64,000 nucleotides of DNA, from positions 13,633,661 through 13,697,660 of the forward strand of contig HG738137.1 in NCBI GenBank assembly GCA_000499405.2. Reading direction: 5' to 3'. The position numbers were made by a program, and so were the translations under genes. Source of the stretch: Onchocerca volvulus. Lineage: Eukaryota; Nematoda; Chromadorea; Rhabditida; Onchocercidae. The notes beneath the pieces were generated by a model. It was given only the letters and a program-made list of their open reading frames with translations, made no database searches and was not told the origin of the DNA. Shown here piece after piece: positions 1 through 15,100 of the stretch. Positions within the stretch are counted from its first letter, which is position 1. Every line of letters begins with the position of its first letter.

Positions 1-2520
1 TCATTTATCTGTCTACTGCGAATTCATATTTCAGTTTTTTCATGTTATACATGTTTTTAGAGTGACCAGAATATGTTAAATGTTATACGTTCTCGAACCA
101 TCCTGTTACTAATATATTTTAGCTGAAATGTTTTTGTATACGTACGATACATATTCTTGCATTTGTTAACAATTTCCTGATATGCATGAGAATATTTTGC
201 TCATGATATTAGATCTTACGTCTTCTCATCTCTTTTTTCAAATTTAAAAATAGATCTGTTTTGTTGTTTTCTGTACAGAATTCTATTTGAATCATTAATC
301 GACTATTTTCTAATTCTACATGCTTAGCGTCGGAATAAACTAGTCTCGATAATGCACTAAGGATTTCACGACAGTATTGATTTTCTTCGTTGCCATATAC
401 GATGAATCTGTCACCGAAACCTTATTAACATTCGTACGGAATATCCGAGAAGTTATGATGGAATAATTTAAAATTCAGGAAAACGTACGTTTCTGTTCAA
501 TAATTAGAATTTCTCTTCCTATTACTTTCTTTCTATCATCATTTTTTGCCGAAATCTATAATTTCCATTTCTGTATTTTTTTTTAGCACACTTTTATTGT
601 TACATAATTATTATCACCAATGAGAAAACACTCAAGCAAACGTATTGCAAGAAGAAAAGGTAGTGAATAAATTGACAATATCAATCAAAATCACATTTAT
701 ATTTCAATATTTTTAACACAATAAAATATTCCAAATATCCAAAATAGTGTTTTAATATAAACTACAATTAATTTATGTGGGAGAACAAAAAAAAATAAAG
801 TAAAAATAGATTTAAGTCCGATTAACAGCTATCACAATAATTCCTCTCGTTCAAAAAAAAAATTTTTTTTTCAAATTTAGATGTTTTCCCGGAATTCGCG
901 AATTTTCCTTTAAAGTTTCCTCATAAAATACTTTTTATAAGGAAATAAATTAGTATGTATCGCTCTTTGTAATTTCTGCATGTTTAAGTTGCTGAATGTT
1001 AGGAAGGGATGAAAATTTTTTTTTCTTTAGAGGCATGAATTTGTCTTATAAGTTGTCGCATTGTTCTTAAATTCTTAAATAAACTAATTAATGATTCTTA
1101 ATTTAACATGAAAAAGATGGAAAAAAGGAAACTTGCTACACATAAAGTAGATTGGCATGGAGATTATGATTTATAATGTAAGAAAAGTGGAAGTATTTAT
1201 GGAGTGATACATATCCGAAATGTTCAAATTTGAAAAATTGACCATTTAAGTTGAAGTAATAAGAGTCGTATCTTGATAAAATAATATCGATATTTCTTCC
1301 TTCTATGACTCATGCGTACAATTATTGTATAAAATTACTGCAACATGATACAATATCAATGGAAAGTAAAAAATTTAGGGAGAAGAAAAGCGAGTTTTAA
1401 AAAAAGGAGAAAAAGAGAACTTATATATAAACAAAATGCATTTCCTTTTTGATAAAAGTTAATCAAAAATCTGGAAATCTTTTGTTCAGTTTCACATCTC
1501 AAATTATAATTTATTCTCTACTCATTTTGGATTCCTCACAGCGACATTAAATTTTGAACTAGAACTGAAATATAATATTAAATCTTAGTATGTAGTAAGA
1601 TAACTTAGAATAATGATTACTCAGAATTTGATCGTTAATAATGCTAAGATTGAGGAAATTTTAAGAACTTAAATAAATCACTTGATTATTATTGAACATT
1701 TCTTGTTTCTAATTTTATTTCTAATTTTAAATTAGAACCTCAAATTAGCATTATTAAATTATGGCATACAAAGTGGCATAATACTGTAATTCTTTTTCAT
1801 ATATAAAACTGTGACGTGAAAAATGAATTTGATATATTAAAGAAGAATCAGTCAAAACTGAAAGTCACTGCAAGAATACAAAGTGGGGTTTTTTGTTCCT
1901 TTCTGACAAATGTAATAAAAAAAATCCCAAAAAGCTGTCAAATTATAGAATCCTTAAACATTCATTGGTACATCAAATGACACTAACATGGTATCATCCT
2001 AGCAAGATTTAAATATTAATAGTCCAATGAATAAAATTGTTATGAAAATAATCAGCTGAACGAAAAATAAGAGAATGCAAAGAGGAGAAATTAAGAGAAG
2101 CAAACGAATTGTTAATTAAGCGGATGACATGATATTTCTCACCCAATGATGTTTCAAAAGCATGTATGTGAACGAAAAGCAATGAGAACTGAAACTTTTC
2201 ATTTAAACCAAGTTTTTTACCCTTCAGAAAAAACAATGAGATATCACATTTATTTTAACTTGAATATATTTCTTGTTCTTAATCTTAATTTATAACGTTC
2301 AATTAGCATTACTAAGTTTTGGTGAAGAAAAAAAAAAGGAAATTATGAGATGAAAAAAAAAGGAAAATAAAAACTATGAAACACCATAATTATTATAAAT
2401 TTCAGATCAAGTCAATTCTTGTAATATCCTAAAACAAGTGCAATAATGCATTTCGCATATTTCACGTAAACTTTACTTTCAGAGAATGTTAAGGCACTGA
2501 GTGCTATAAAAAGATACATT
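1..2520. other. Intergenic, 3' flank of tpp-2
   Basis: No coding exon supported. Short open frames on the minus strand (2009-2236) lack any family feature. Two related segments near 1700-1770 and 2265-2330 share TTTCTTGTT(T)CTAAT...AATTAGCATTA. An AATAAA on the minus strand at 2251-2246 is the nearest hexamer noticed after the TPP2 stop. Confidence 0.5.
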
Positions 2521-5500
2521 TCAAAAAAGACGATAGTCGTTGCGATATTTGACAATCATTTGATTACGCAAATTGTTTGCAATATGCATCCAGCCGAGTT
2601 GTTCCACAAGCTAAAAATGGAAATGTCAGATAAAAAAAAGTAATTTTAATAGATGATAAAGAGAAAAAACGAATTAAACTGTTTGTTATCGCTAATATTT
2701 CTTTTCTATTTCTTTGCCTATTTAAAGCGTTTGTTCCTATTTTTTCATCATCGGAAATTCGATTAATCCACTTACGTCATTTAATTTTACTTACTCAAAG
2801 TATGGTAGCCAAATAAACAAATCAGATTTCTTTATTGTCGCAAATACTCATAGCTATTAGTGTGTTGATTTGATTTCTTATGAAAAAGAGGGAAAAGATG
2901 AAAAGAAAGAGATAGAATTCTATGAGACTGAATACTCCTTTCATATGTTGTAATGTATGTTCCGAGCAAATTTTCTTTTTTTTTTTTTTTTCGTTTATAA
3001 TATAAAAATAGAAGTTTAGCAGAATAGATGCATTGAAAAAAAAGGAACTTATAAATGTTGATCAATCTATCAACATATTTTTTTAACACTAAAAAATATA
3101 ATCAGTTCAGAAAACTTCTTCTATTCGCAATTCTATAATATTTCTACCAACTAATATTCTTTGAAATTATACTCTTTTTCCAATGTAGAACCTATATTTA
3201 CGGATGAAAATTTAAATTTCGTTGAAAATCACTTCTTAAAAATGTAAGAAAAGAAATCATATCATTACCTCAACAGCTGCCGCATCCACAATTAAATTAT
3301 TTGCAAAATTTTTATCTTCACTCGCCTTTCTCAAGTACTTCAATGCTCGACCATAATGAGCATGTGCAACAGCTTGCTTTGCAGATAATATCAAAACCTG
3401 CAAAAGAAATTCGATTACTAGGATTTTAAACTAGTAACTCATAAAATCACCAAGTTATGAAAAGATTAAGTTATTATTTTAGCTACTGTGGTATACACAT
3501 CAGAATATTAAATTTTTGCCCTTGATACCTACAGCAATGAGTCTTTTTTCTAGTATCCATTAAAAAGATTACATTAAAAAAAAAAATCAGAATGAAACAT
3601 TATACATCAGTTAAATATATCTTGCTATTTTGAAATGAAATTTTAATGTTTAGGATGATTGTATCACAGCGAAGGTTAACTGCGAAGGCCTAAGCAATTA
3701 GCATTTTCATAAATCAAATCCTATGCACTGATATAATATAGTCTACATACAAATGTCATGCTTTTAAAACAAAATATCATAAAAAATACGAAATTCCAAA
3801 ACTACTTTAACATACCAAACATTATCGCTGAAAAGGAGGCTTAGAATGATGGCCGTTAAATCATTTATCTGAATCTATCTGCTAGTTAGATTGTATACGA
3901 AATTCCGACAAAATAAATAAAAACCTTTGAATCAGTCGCATCCAACCATTTTAGAACCTCATAATACGCATTATCGACTTCTTTCAGTGTAATTTTTACC
4001 TGGAAAAGCGATTACGATTTAAATTTACAAATTGTATATAACGTTTGACGAAGAATAACATTGACTGAGGGAATAAGGATCAATTAGAATTCAGTATGAG
4101 GTTGAGCATGACACAGATAATCTTTTTTTTTTTTTTTTTGTTTGAAATAAAAAAAGCAACGAATTTTTAGTAGATTTTCCTGATCAGCTCGGATAATAAC
4201 GAAAAAAAAAAAAAAATCTCAGTAATAAAGACAACTTACAGTTCTTCCCGGCTGATCCGATTCTGCAGTCTCAATGGTCGTTGGGAATGCATCAGTTACT
4301 TGATCCAACGTTGCTAGCAAATCTCCTGCTCCACCAATATCAACTTCCTCTGTATCTTTTTTCTTTGTATCTTCTATCAACTAAAATCTCTTTCTCTCCC
4401 ACAAAAGATTTCAAAATTACTGTCGAAAATTAATTTATGAAGTTGTTATTTAAGTTAAATTCTTTAATTAAAAATTTCGTAATACATGGCATCCACTGTC
4501 TGATTATTCCTTAAAATCAGTATCAGATTCAATTCAACTTATAACATCTAGCATTCGATATGCAAAATTTACATTGCTTATTATCAGATGTTCATAAAGC
4601 ATATTTAATGATTGTACTTCGGCAAATTAACCAGCAAATGTCGAAACATAGGGAAATCATTTAAAGAAATTTCAAGCTAGCCGTAAAGTTATTATCATGT
4701 TTGGAGGACCATTATAAGACAGTCAAAACTGTTCACAATGTAAAAAGTTCGTAGAATAATCGATTAATTCAATTAAAGCATCATGTCATTCAAAAAAGCG
4801 TAGCACTGAATGAAACAGCAAACTTCCTGATAATTTGGGAAATGAAAATAAATTTTAAAATTCTAGAAATGTTAAAATAATGACAATATTAAAGACTATT
4901 TCCAAATTATTTAGGAATATAGCATAACATTTGTTGACATGATAGATAATAACGAATTTTCATTTCTTTTCTAATTCAATTTTATTTAAAATTATTTGTA
5001 CCTGAAAATCGTTGATTGATGATCTTTTAGTAAGTTCTCCGCTTGTTTGAGAAGTTTTCTCCGTTTTTGTTGCAACATCGACATTCAAACCACGCCGAAA
5101 TGCCTTTGGTATTTCTTGGGTACTAATTACCAAATGCTGATCAACTAGTGTATCCGCTTTGATTACTAAGGCATCAATTATGGCATTTTTACGATTTTCC
5201 ATATCCCTGAAACAGATAACGACTTAAAGAAATTTTCTAGAATAAGGACCCACTATCATTCATCAAGTTAAAAAGGAATAAGTTGAATCCATAAATAGAT
5301 TTGACAATATATATGGAGAATTAGAAAGAGCATAATATTTGAGCACAACAAATTCTGAAAGTTTCGTTTATTAATAAATGGTTTAAAAGGAAATAAACTG
5401 ACGCCCTGATGACAATGTCACTTTCACTGCTTTCATGTTTAGAACCCAAATATTTCAATACTTCATCAGGCTTGGCTACATCTAGAATTGTATCTACCAG

Positions 5501-6445
5501 TTCCAGAATTCGACTATGATTATCTGGATTAGACTGCAATCAAATTAAAAATTTAAAGTCTTCTAAAGGAAGAGATTAAATGTTATGGATCCTACCATTA
5601 TTAGTGGAGGATAAAATATCAGCCATTCATGACGAGTACATCTGTCATCACAATTAATGATAATTTGTCTCTCAAAAAGACGAAGCTTCAAATTTTTGAG
5701 TAAAGAAAAATTTGATTATCCTAAGAAAAAATTATTTTAATGAACAACTAAATACCTTATTGTCGGATAGACGTTTTAATTGCGCCTGCATGATTCGTAA
5801 ATTTTTTGGGTTCTCAGCAATTAAATGATCATATAAATCATTTGCATCCATAACATCTTGTAATTTTCCTAACCAATGTACATAAAAATCTCGTAATGCT
5901 TCTGTAACGATTAAACTGTTCAATTTAAATTTAATAAACAACAAGTAGCTATTACTTTACTTACATAATATCTTATTCTATTATTAGCCCAGCTTAACTA
6001 TATTCGAATCAAATTAGCATGAATTAGATTGCTAGACACAGCTTATGCAATTTATGATAGATTTACCTATTTCATTTAAATGTTACATTGTTAAATGTTA
6101 AAACCAGCTATAAATAAAGTATTATTATTCTTAAAATGATAAATGAATCCCTTGAATCTAATAAAAATTGTGTCAGTACCATTCATAGCTTGCATAGAAT
6201 CAGGTGCAAAATCTTCCTTCTTTTTAACTAATGCAACTGTTGAAACAACTTTGGTCTGCTTTCGACTCCATTCCGAAAATATATATGATACTCGATACTG
6301 CACATGACTTCGAGCTAATTCTATATCTGATAAACAGACTGCTCCAGTTAAATAACATCCGGGCCAACCAAACTTCGGAAGTCTGAAGTAAATTTGTTTT
6401 TCGCAAATTTTAAAGAAAACATACTTAACTGCATAATTAGATCTG

Positions 6446-6478
<33 letters not shown>

Positions 6479-9115
6479 ATGAAACAACGTACTTATCTTC
6501 TGGAATTGGACCAGTATACACTATGCCAATTTCGCCTGGTTTCATTCTTTTCGTGCCGAATTTTTTTCCCTCCCCTTTTACAGCATCTGAAACAGCATCT
6601 GAATAATTAATATTTTGCGAATTCTTTTACATTATAACTTTTTAATGGAGATATGATTAAATATTAGAGTGGGTAATTCTCCATTCTCGAAACAATTCCT
6701 AATTTCACATATCGATGTATTTGTAAGCTAATCATTATTTGAAGAGTAACTAAAAATTCTCATTTGGCTATACATGAAATGAACATTTGTTTAAATTAAA
6801 ATGGTGATAAAAAAAGAAAACTAACATACAATTAGAAAGAGCTAGTTATATAAAAAGAACAAATAGAATCCAAAAGAAAGAAATTTCAAATTTAAATTTG
6901 CCAAATTAAAAGACGCAATTCCATCAAATTTCATTTAATTTTGCTATGAATATTATTTCACGGAAAAATTTGACTTATAATATTAAAATTAACAAGAAAA
7001 AAAATAACTTACTTTCATATTCCGAAAAACAATCCAAACTAATCGCTGATGCAAGTTTCAACTTTAAAATTAAAACGGTTTCACGATATTTCTCTAATAG
7101 TGATGCATCTTCATGCCTGATCTGTACACGAACACGGTATTCGCCCTTCTCTAATTGAAAGGTATACTGAAATTACAAAAATAATACGTTCCGTAAAAAG
7201 AATACAATCATAATATTAATATGTTGTAATAACTTATTTTCAATTGATTATTCAGTTATTCTCAAAGAAACTAAGATCGAGAAACCAGTGATACGTAGAG
7301 ACAAATGATGTTTAAATCTCTAAATATCTTAAATTTATTATTTAAACGGTATACTATTGAAATGCTAATTAATGTATAAAATATATTTAATCTATGGTTT
7401 ATCTTAAGATTCTACTTTTCTAGAATTTATACATTTATTTCGTTCGTGTTTGATTTTTTCTTTAACATCAAATGAAAACGTTTTTTCTTTTGAGATATCT
7501 AACTGTATGCAAAACTTTTCACTAATAAAAAAATGCATAAAGTATTTAGTCAAATGAAGTTCATTTCACTTTGTCATATCGCATAATTTTTTTTTTTTTT
7601 TTTGAAATCATGAATCTTTGAATTAAAACAAAAAATAAAAAATAAAAAATAAAAAAAAAAACGAAACCCGATCTGGATATGGAGCACTGCTCCCAATATA
7701 CTGCTTTGTTATAGAGAAAATCATAATATGTACATCATCAAATGCGCTATCATAGAGGTAGTCAGTTATGCCAGGCAATTCAACACTTGCTTCAGTTGCT
7801 TTTTGTACTAGAAAAAAAAAATTTTTTGTTGTTTTCGCGTGATTTCAACAAAAACATTTTTGCAATTATTTGACAGTAATATCCACTAGTTATTTTTCAT
7901 CGTTTTACTTCTTTCAGAAGTAGTTAGTTTATATTGATACTACTGAATCGGAATACCATATGGACAACAGATGCTTAAAAGAAACAATTTTGACAGGAAG
8001 TATCCTAGTTTCATCTTAAGAAACTATATTTATGGACATTGAGAGCTATAGAAAGTAAACTATATATAGAATAGTTTGATAAAAAAGAAATGGTACAGGA
8101 GCATTAAAATTTTATAGGTAATTGCACTATCAATTAAAGAATCCATTCCAGTCAGTGATCACATAATCTTGATGAAATTAATGCGGAAATTCCCAGATTT
8201 AATTTACATTCGAAGAAATTTTGAACATGCTTTGGAAAGATAAGGATCCGAATAAATATTTTTGACTGCTAACAAGATTCTTCGCTGCATATGAGAAAAA
8301 GTTGAAGAAAAACTAACAAGAGAAGTTATAAGTGAGAAGTAAACGAAAAGTTTGCAAGCCGGTGAAGAAGAGATCACGTGATCCAAGAGGTTGCACTTTT
8401 GCTTCCGTTGGCCGAAATGGCAAGCAAATATAACGGAATGTTATAGCCGGTCGCACATCTTCAAACCTCATAATCGAATTACATACAGTAAAATGGAATG
8501 GTGTTTCGCTTGAAAACTGAAAAAGGATAAAATTTTCACTAAGATTGTAGTACAGCTTAAAGAATTACCAGAAAATGCACAATATAAAATGCCAAAGCTT
8601 ACGTTCTGTTCAGTCATACTTAAGATTTCTGAGTCATTTTATAAATATCAGTTGCTGATCGGTCCGGTAGGCCCATAGTAAAATGCTATGCATCTTAGTC
8701 GCATAATTTAGATATAATACTACCGACAGATATAATGTTTTCTAATGGTAACAAATGGACTATTACAGTGAAGATCATAGTTATTGAATTTTGAAAGGAT
8801 GTACCATGCTTAATACGGTAGGCAAAGGTACGACACCATGAAACACTAATTCAGCTTCCAATATCGCTTCACCCAAATTAGACCACCATTTAGTTATACA
8901 TAACTCCATGGTACGTCCACCGCGCAAAGCAACAGCAAATTGCTCTTCTTGATTTTGTTCTAGTGATACTGTCTGAATAGGATTTAAAAACCTGACCTCC
9001 ATGTTATTTTTCATTTTTTATTAAGAAAAAGATATAGAAAATCTTTGCAAAACATAATAGCTAAATATATCATTAAAATTCAAATAAAAACAAGTATCCC
9101 ACTAAGTAACAATTA

Positions 9116-9161
<46 letters not shown>

Positions 9162-12100
9162 AAGTGCAGCGGGAATTATGGTTTTATCATACAAAACAAA
9201 AAGGAAAAATAGTTATCTTGATGAAGCTCAAAAGATTTGAAATCGGAAACTTCTCACTTTATGAAATTCAGTTGAACAATACGCCGTATTTGGTAAAAGC
9301 TGAACAATATGTGCAACATATTTTGCTTGTAGTTGAGTTCCAAGGGATGTCAATTTCAAACCTATAAAAAAGTTAGGGAAAGATTAAGCTTATCTTAAAA
9401 ATGTTAAGTAAAAACATAAGAAAAAAGAAGAGCAAGCATAAAAACAGATAAAAATGAAAGAGAACAAAAGATTTAAGCAAAATATAATGACTAAAAAACA
9501 AAGACTAAAATTACTTACATGCCCAATCAGCATCCTCAGGTACATGAATGAAAAGCCGTTCTGGAGAAGCAGGTTTACACTGAAATCTTCGTTTTATTGT
9601 ATATTGTGAATTATCATCCAAGCTTAATGGAACAATCACAGTGATTGGTATACGGAATAATGGACCAAGTGAAATATGTTCTGAATCGTAAGCACATATC
9701 TGCAAATTTGACGACACAACATTATGGAAGTATGAGGAAATGAAATACAAGACAGCTTTACTGGATACAAAACATAGAATTGCCTATTATCAGACAGAAA
9801 AGGAGTTATTATTACGACTATATTATTTATGTTATTCGGAGTCAACTGGCTTCTTAGAATAGTATTTTATTGTTCATTTGCTAGACAAAGTGGAAGTACT
9901 GATGACAGAATTATGTTAAATTAAGGAATTATTAACTTACTTCAGTGAAATGAGCAACGCCAACTTCAAGACCGACCGGATCTAATGATATAGTGAATTC
10001 TCGTTCTTGATGCATTAATGTGAATTGTTTGGGATACTTTATACAAGGTGCAACACATGTTAACACTAAATGCTTCTCGAATGCTATTTTTGCATCATTA
10101 TCTGAAAAACGAATTTTTCAGTAATGGAAAAATTTGATGCAAAACTAGTATCTGTAATAATATGCAAATTCTTTTCCTTCAAATACATAAAACGCAACTA
10201 TATATATATACTTTTGCTTAAAATGCTTGAAATACAATTAAAGTTAGCCCTGCAACTTGCAATTCAAAGACTGCGTAACCCAATTATATGGCACAATACA
10301 TGAAGAAATTACCAGTAAGTTCAAAGGATGGTTCAATGCGGAATAAAAGATAAAGAATATCTATGCTTATATTACCCAATATGTTAATTTATATAAAAAT
10401 AAAAAATTGTCCTAACAGTCACAATTAAACAAATATCTTGACATGAACAAGCTGAAAACAGCCGTCTTTCGTTTCATTTCTTGGAAAAAGAAACTATAAA
10501 TCAAATCTGTAGTACTAGATTATTAGAAAATACAGCAGTCAAAAATTCTATTTCAAAAAATAAATAAAAATGAAAAACCTGATTCGGGTTTAAATTTTGG
10601 CTGCACAGAGATAACATATGTATTAATACAACTTGTCTGATATCGTTCACGTAAGTAAATTCCACGTGCATATACATCGTTAATTTTAATTTTGAAATGC
10701 GTAAATAAAGGTGAAATCAATGAATGATGTTCTAGGATATAATTGTACGCTTCATCTACCTGTGACAAAATAAAATGAGATAAAATATAATTTTCCAAGC
10801 AAATTATGAACCTTAAATTGAATAATATCTCAATACATATGAAAATATTACCGAATATCAACTATTCAAAATTTCTATATCATATCACAAGAGTCATTTT
10901 TATATGAAAATATTAAACTTCAATCGAATATAAAGCAAGTTTTTAAGAATTTTCTCCAAAGAGAGTTAATTAGTAGTTTTGTCCCTGCAAAGCAAATAGA
11001 AGTAACAGATCTTGATATAAAATCTACAATTCTTCCTCATCCAACTATTTCGGAAATGATGCACGAGTCAGAAAGCAACCTGCAAAAGTCCATTTCCAAC
11101 AGCAAATCGATTTTGATCTTTCGGTAATCGAGCAGTATTTTCCAAAGCTAATCGTATAAGATATGGACTCCATGAAATGTTCTGTGCTTTCAAAGCACTA
11201 AGCAAACATGCTAAAAAGAATAAACTATTAGGTATTTCATAAATGAAATAAACGCAGAGATGCAAAAGAGTAGATAAGAATTTGATAATAAGAAACACAC
11301 TACAAATGTTTAGTAGCAATGAACAAAAAACAAAAAGAAACGAAAGATCATTGAACAGAAATAAATATTCCATCAAAAATGTAATAAACCTTATACCAAA
11401 TTCGCAAATGGATATAAAATTTAGCACTTACCAACAGCTCCTGTAACATTCGGTGAACTCATAGAAGTACCGTTCATTAGCTGACTTGCCTTCAATGTAA
11501 ACTTAGGCACACTTGTGATAGCAGCACCTGGACCACATATCGATACACCTAATGCTCCATCAGCCCTGAACACATTTCATGATATATTTAATTTCTTTTC
11601 CGTTTTTGATCATTCAACAAATCTTCATTTATGGCCATTTCCTTACTTATATCGCAAAAGCTCTGCCATTTCTTCTTATTTTAATTAAGTTTATATTTAA
11701 TTTTAGTTTATTCTTAATTTTTCTCTGTTTTGAATTTCTTTAATTTTTATCCATGTTTTTTTTTCTGTTCTTTTTTTCTTCTTTACATTAAAGATGCCTT
11801 GAGTTAGTGGATGAATTCTTGAGAAATTTGAAAATTTAATTAAATCATTAAGTTTCATTTAGAGAATGAGGTATTATCTGACGTTGGGCCTCTGGATGAC
11901 CATGGGAACAATGTCGGAGGTATCTTATCACGCATACTATACATCGTTTCCATCATTGTTGGCGAAAGATATGCACCAACTCCTGCACAAAGAATGGAAA
12001 ATTAAAGGATAAATTTAACAATTATCCGAATACTATAAATTTGCAATGCTTATAAAATTTAGAGAAAGAAAAAAAAAGGGAACAAAAAAAAAAAAAAAAA

Positions 12101-15100
12101 AAAGAAAACAAAAACAAAAACAAACCAATAACTGAAGTAGTAGTTGTGCCTGGGCATCCGCCAGTTGATAAAGCTGGACCAGAATTTCCTGCTGATGAAA
12201 AAAATAATATCCCATGTCGTCTTACTACCCTATCTAAAGCCTCGATAATACGACTGAAAATAACTGTTACGATATATATCAATTATCAAAACAATGTCCC
12301 TAAAGAATAAATCAACAATAAAAGACAGAATAAATACCGCAAATTACTCACCCCGAATTTGGGAAATTTGTAGCTTCACCATACGAATAATTGATAAGAT
12401 CAACACCCAAATCAGCACAGCGGCTTAGCTGAAAATTCTCGAGAAACTATGTCTTTAGAATATACTTAGAAATTTGGTTTCTGAATAAAAAGTAATAACT
12501 TACAGCCCGAGTAAGCGCAGTACCCGTTTCCATACTTTTTAGACGATGATCACCGATGCATAAAGAAACAATTTGAGCTCCAGGAGCTAATCCAGATTTT
12601 TCAGGTTCCTGTAAGATATTATTGCTCTCTTTCTTTTGGAAAAATATATTTGAAAAACTTTCTCTATGGAAAATATTATCATGAGAAGAAATTATTATTC
12701 ATTAAAAACAAAGTTCATTCAAAAACTAACGTTAGGGAAATAAGCAGCAGCAATGTTTGCAACATGAGATCCGTGGGTGCCGGAAGGGACACATATTTCT
12801 AACAAATTACCATTATCATGTATGGTGATACAAAATGTTAGCATATCTGTAAAATTGGTAAATCGCATAATAAATATATACATTCATCATTAGCGTATTT
12901 TGTTAATGAATTTTTCATATCATTTTTTATACAATACTATGTTCTTTACCATATTAATGGTATCACACTCAGACAAATTTATTTTAATCAAGTATTACTT
13001 TTCTGACTTTGAACGAAAGTCATTCTTGATAGTTTTGTCTTTGTCAAATGTCTTTTATTTGTTATTCTTAATGCTCTATTTGTTATTCTTAATGCTCTGC
13101 ATTATAATTCAGAAGTAGTCAAATGTAAATTAAGCAACATTTTGGATTATTAACATCCCATATTAAACAACGCTGTTTTGATTTAACTTTGACTAATTTA
13201 TATAAGTACACTTTTTTATGCTATATTCTGTTATGTGTTTACCCGTCGATAAAGCCTAATAGAATATTAGGATATAAAAGCGTACAAAAATCAGCGTATA
13301 AAAATGCAAAATGAGACTTAAATCAAATTATCTTATATCTTATATCCCATACGAAAACAAATTATCTTATATCCCATCCGAAAACAACTGAAATCGCTTG
13401 TATCCATCCTTTCAAATAGTAATCGGAAAAGCTAACACTGAAGAAATATTTTTTTGCCTTCCTTAAATGAATGAAAACAAATTACCATTATCGGAGAGCT
13501 TGTAATATTTACCGCTTTCACGGTAACTGCTAAGCAGAGGTGCTAAACTTAAACGTCCACGATATGAGGTATCTATACAAGCTCTAAAAACATCGGATAC
13601 AATTAAGAAGTTAATACTACATAAATAATTATAAGGTCGGAAGCGTTTTCTAATCCTTCCTTCAGCAATGCAGTTTATGTCCTCTCTAGGAATAAACGCT
13701 ATATGATTTCATTTTATGGATAATTAAATTATTATAGAGACTGCGAGTATTTCAGAAATATTAAAAATATTTTCTTAGATATTTTTACAAATAATACCTG
13801 AATTTTGTGCCATCATGAAAAACAATACAATCAGCAATTGGTCCTGGATCATCCATTTTTTCTAGATTTCTTAATATTTCTACCAGACTCGAAAGTTCTT
13901 CTCTGTCTTCCTTATCACTCTAAAATAATTAAGATGATGACCACATATGATCCAAGACAAAACTTCTTAATCTCCCAATCATATCTCAATTTTTTTTTGA
14001 TTCAAAACTCAATTCAATTCTTACTATTTTATCGGATGTTCCACCGATTGCTTCTTCGTGCGCAACGAGTTGACGCATTGCATCAGCAATTGCTAATTTC
14101 TGTCCATTATCAAAAAGAGTTTCTTTTCTTTCTTTCTATAAAAAAAATAACATTTAAAGCTTAAATATTATAAGAAAAAAAAAAAGTGAACTATCTTTTG
14201 TATCATAAAGATTCCGTGGAAATGAATTCTGCTCAAAGTAGGATATCATTAAGAAGATGGAGAAGAAGTAAATAATGAAAAAAAGATGCAGCTATTATGC
14301 TAAACTTATCTTTACCCATAATTCAATAAACTGTAATATAAGTGCCTAGGAATCGCAGATTTTTTTTTCTTTTCAAACTAACATTTTTAGCTATAACTGA
14401 AAAAAGCAGGTTAATCGATAAACTGAAAATAAGTTGAGCATTAAAATCACTGACAAATTTAATCGGATTTTAAATCTTTACAAATTAAATCTTGCTAAAA
14501 GTATAAATTAAATCATGCCAGAAGTAATATTTTACCTTTATCCTTTCTAATAAATTCTTGTTGTATAACTCATAAATTGGCTTCATTCCTAGATGATATT
14601 TACCACTTGGATTAACCCAAGTTTCCGGAATCTGAAATGTGACTGAAATTATGATTATTTCGAAAGTAAATAAGAACAAAAGTTTACCACATTGCCTTGC
14701 TACTGAAATACCTATTCTTTAGCTTCGATTTATCTATCATAATTGCAATTTTACTTACTATTATATATAAAAGTTATAACCTTTAGCTTTCTTCCTGTAA
14801 GTCCAATAACATAACCATCAGTCGCTGTACGAACTGTTGATGTATCCACATCGCCAGCTCCTGTACAATCTATTACATCTATCACCTTCTGTAGTCCATG
14901 ACTTGTTACCTATTTAACACATTATCAGGTATTTCTCAATGATGATCTTATAAGACTGAAATCATTATTTTATATTGAAAAAATTGAATAATTTTATGCC
15001 AAAATCAGGTAATTTTAAATTATGATGGAAAAATTAAATAACTTAATTCTAAAATAATAAAATACTGGGAAATCACGAAAATGCTACCTGTAATCCAGGA

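Noticed and set aside
6091..6480. 129-codon minus-strand frame starting MVFFFF
   Set aside because: Start and poly-Phe are the antisense of the poly-A tract; the real content is TPP2 exon 24.
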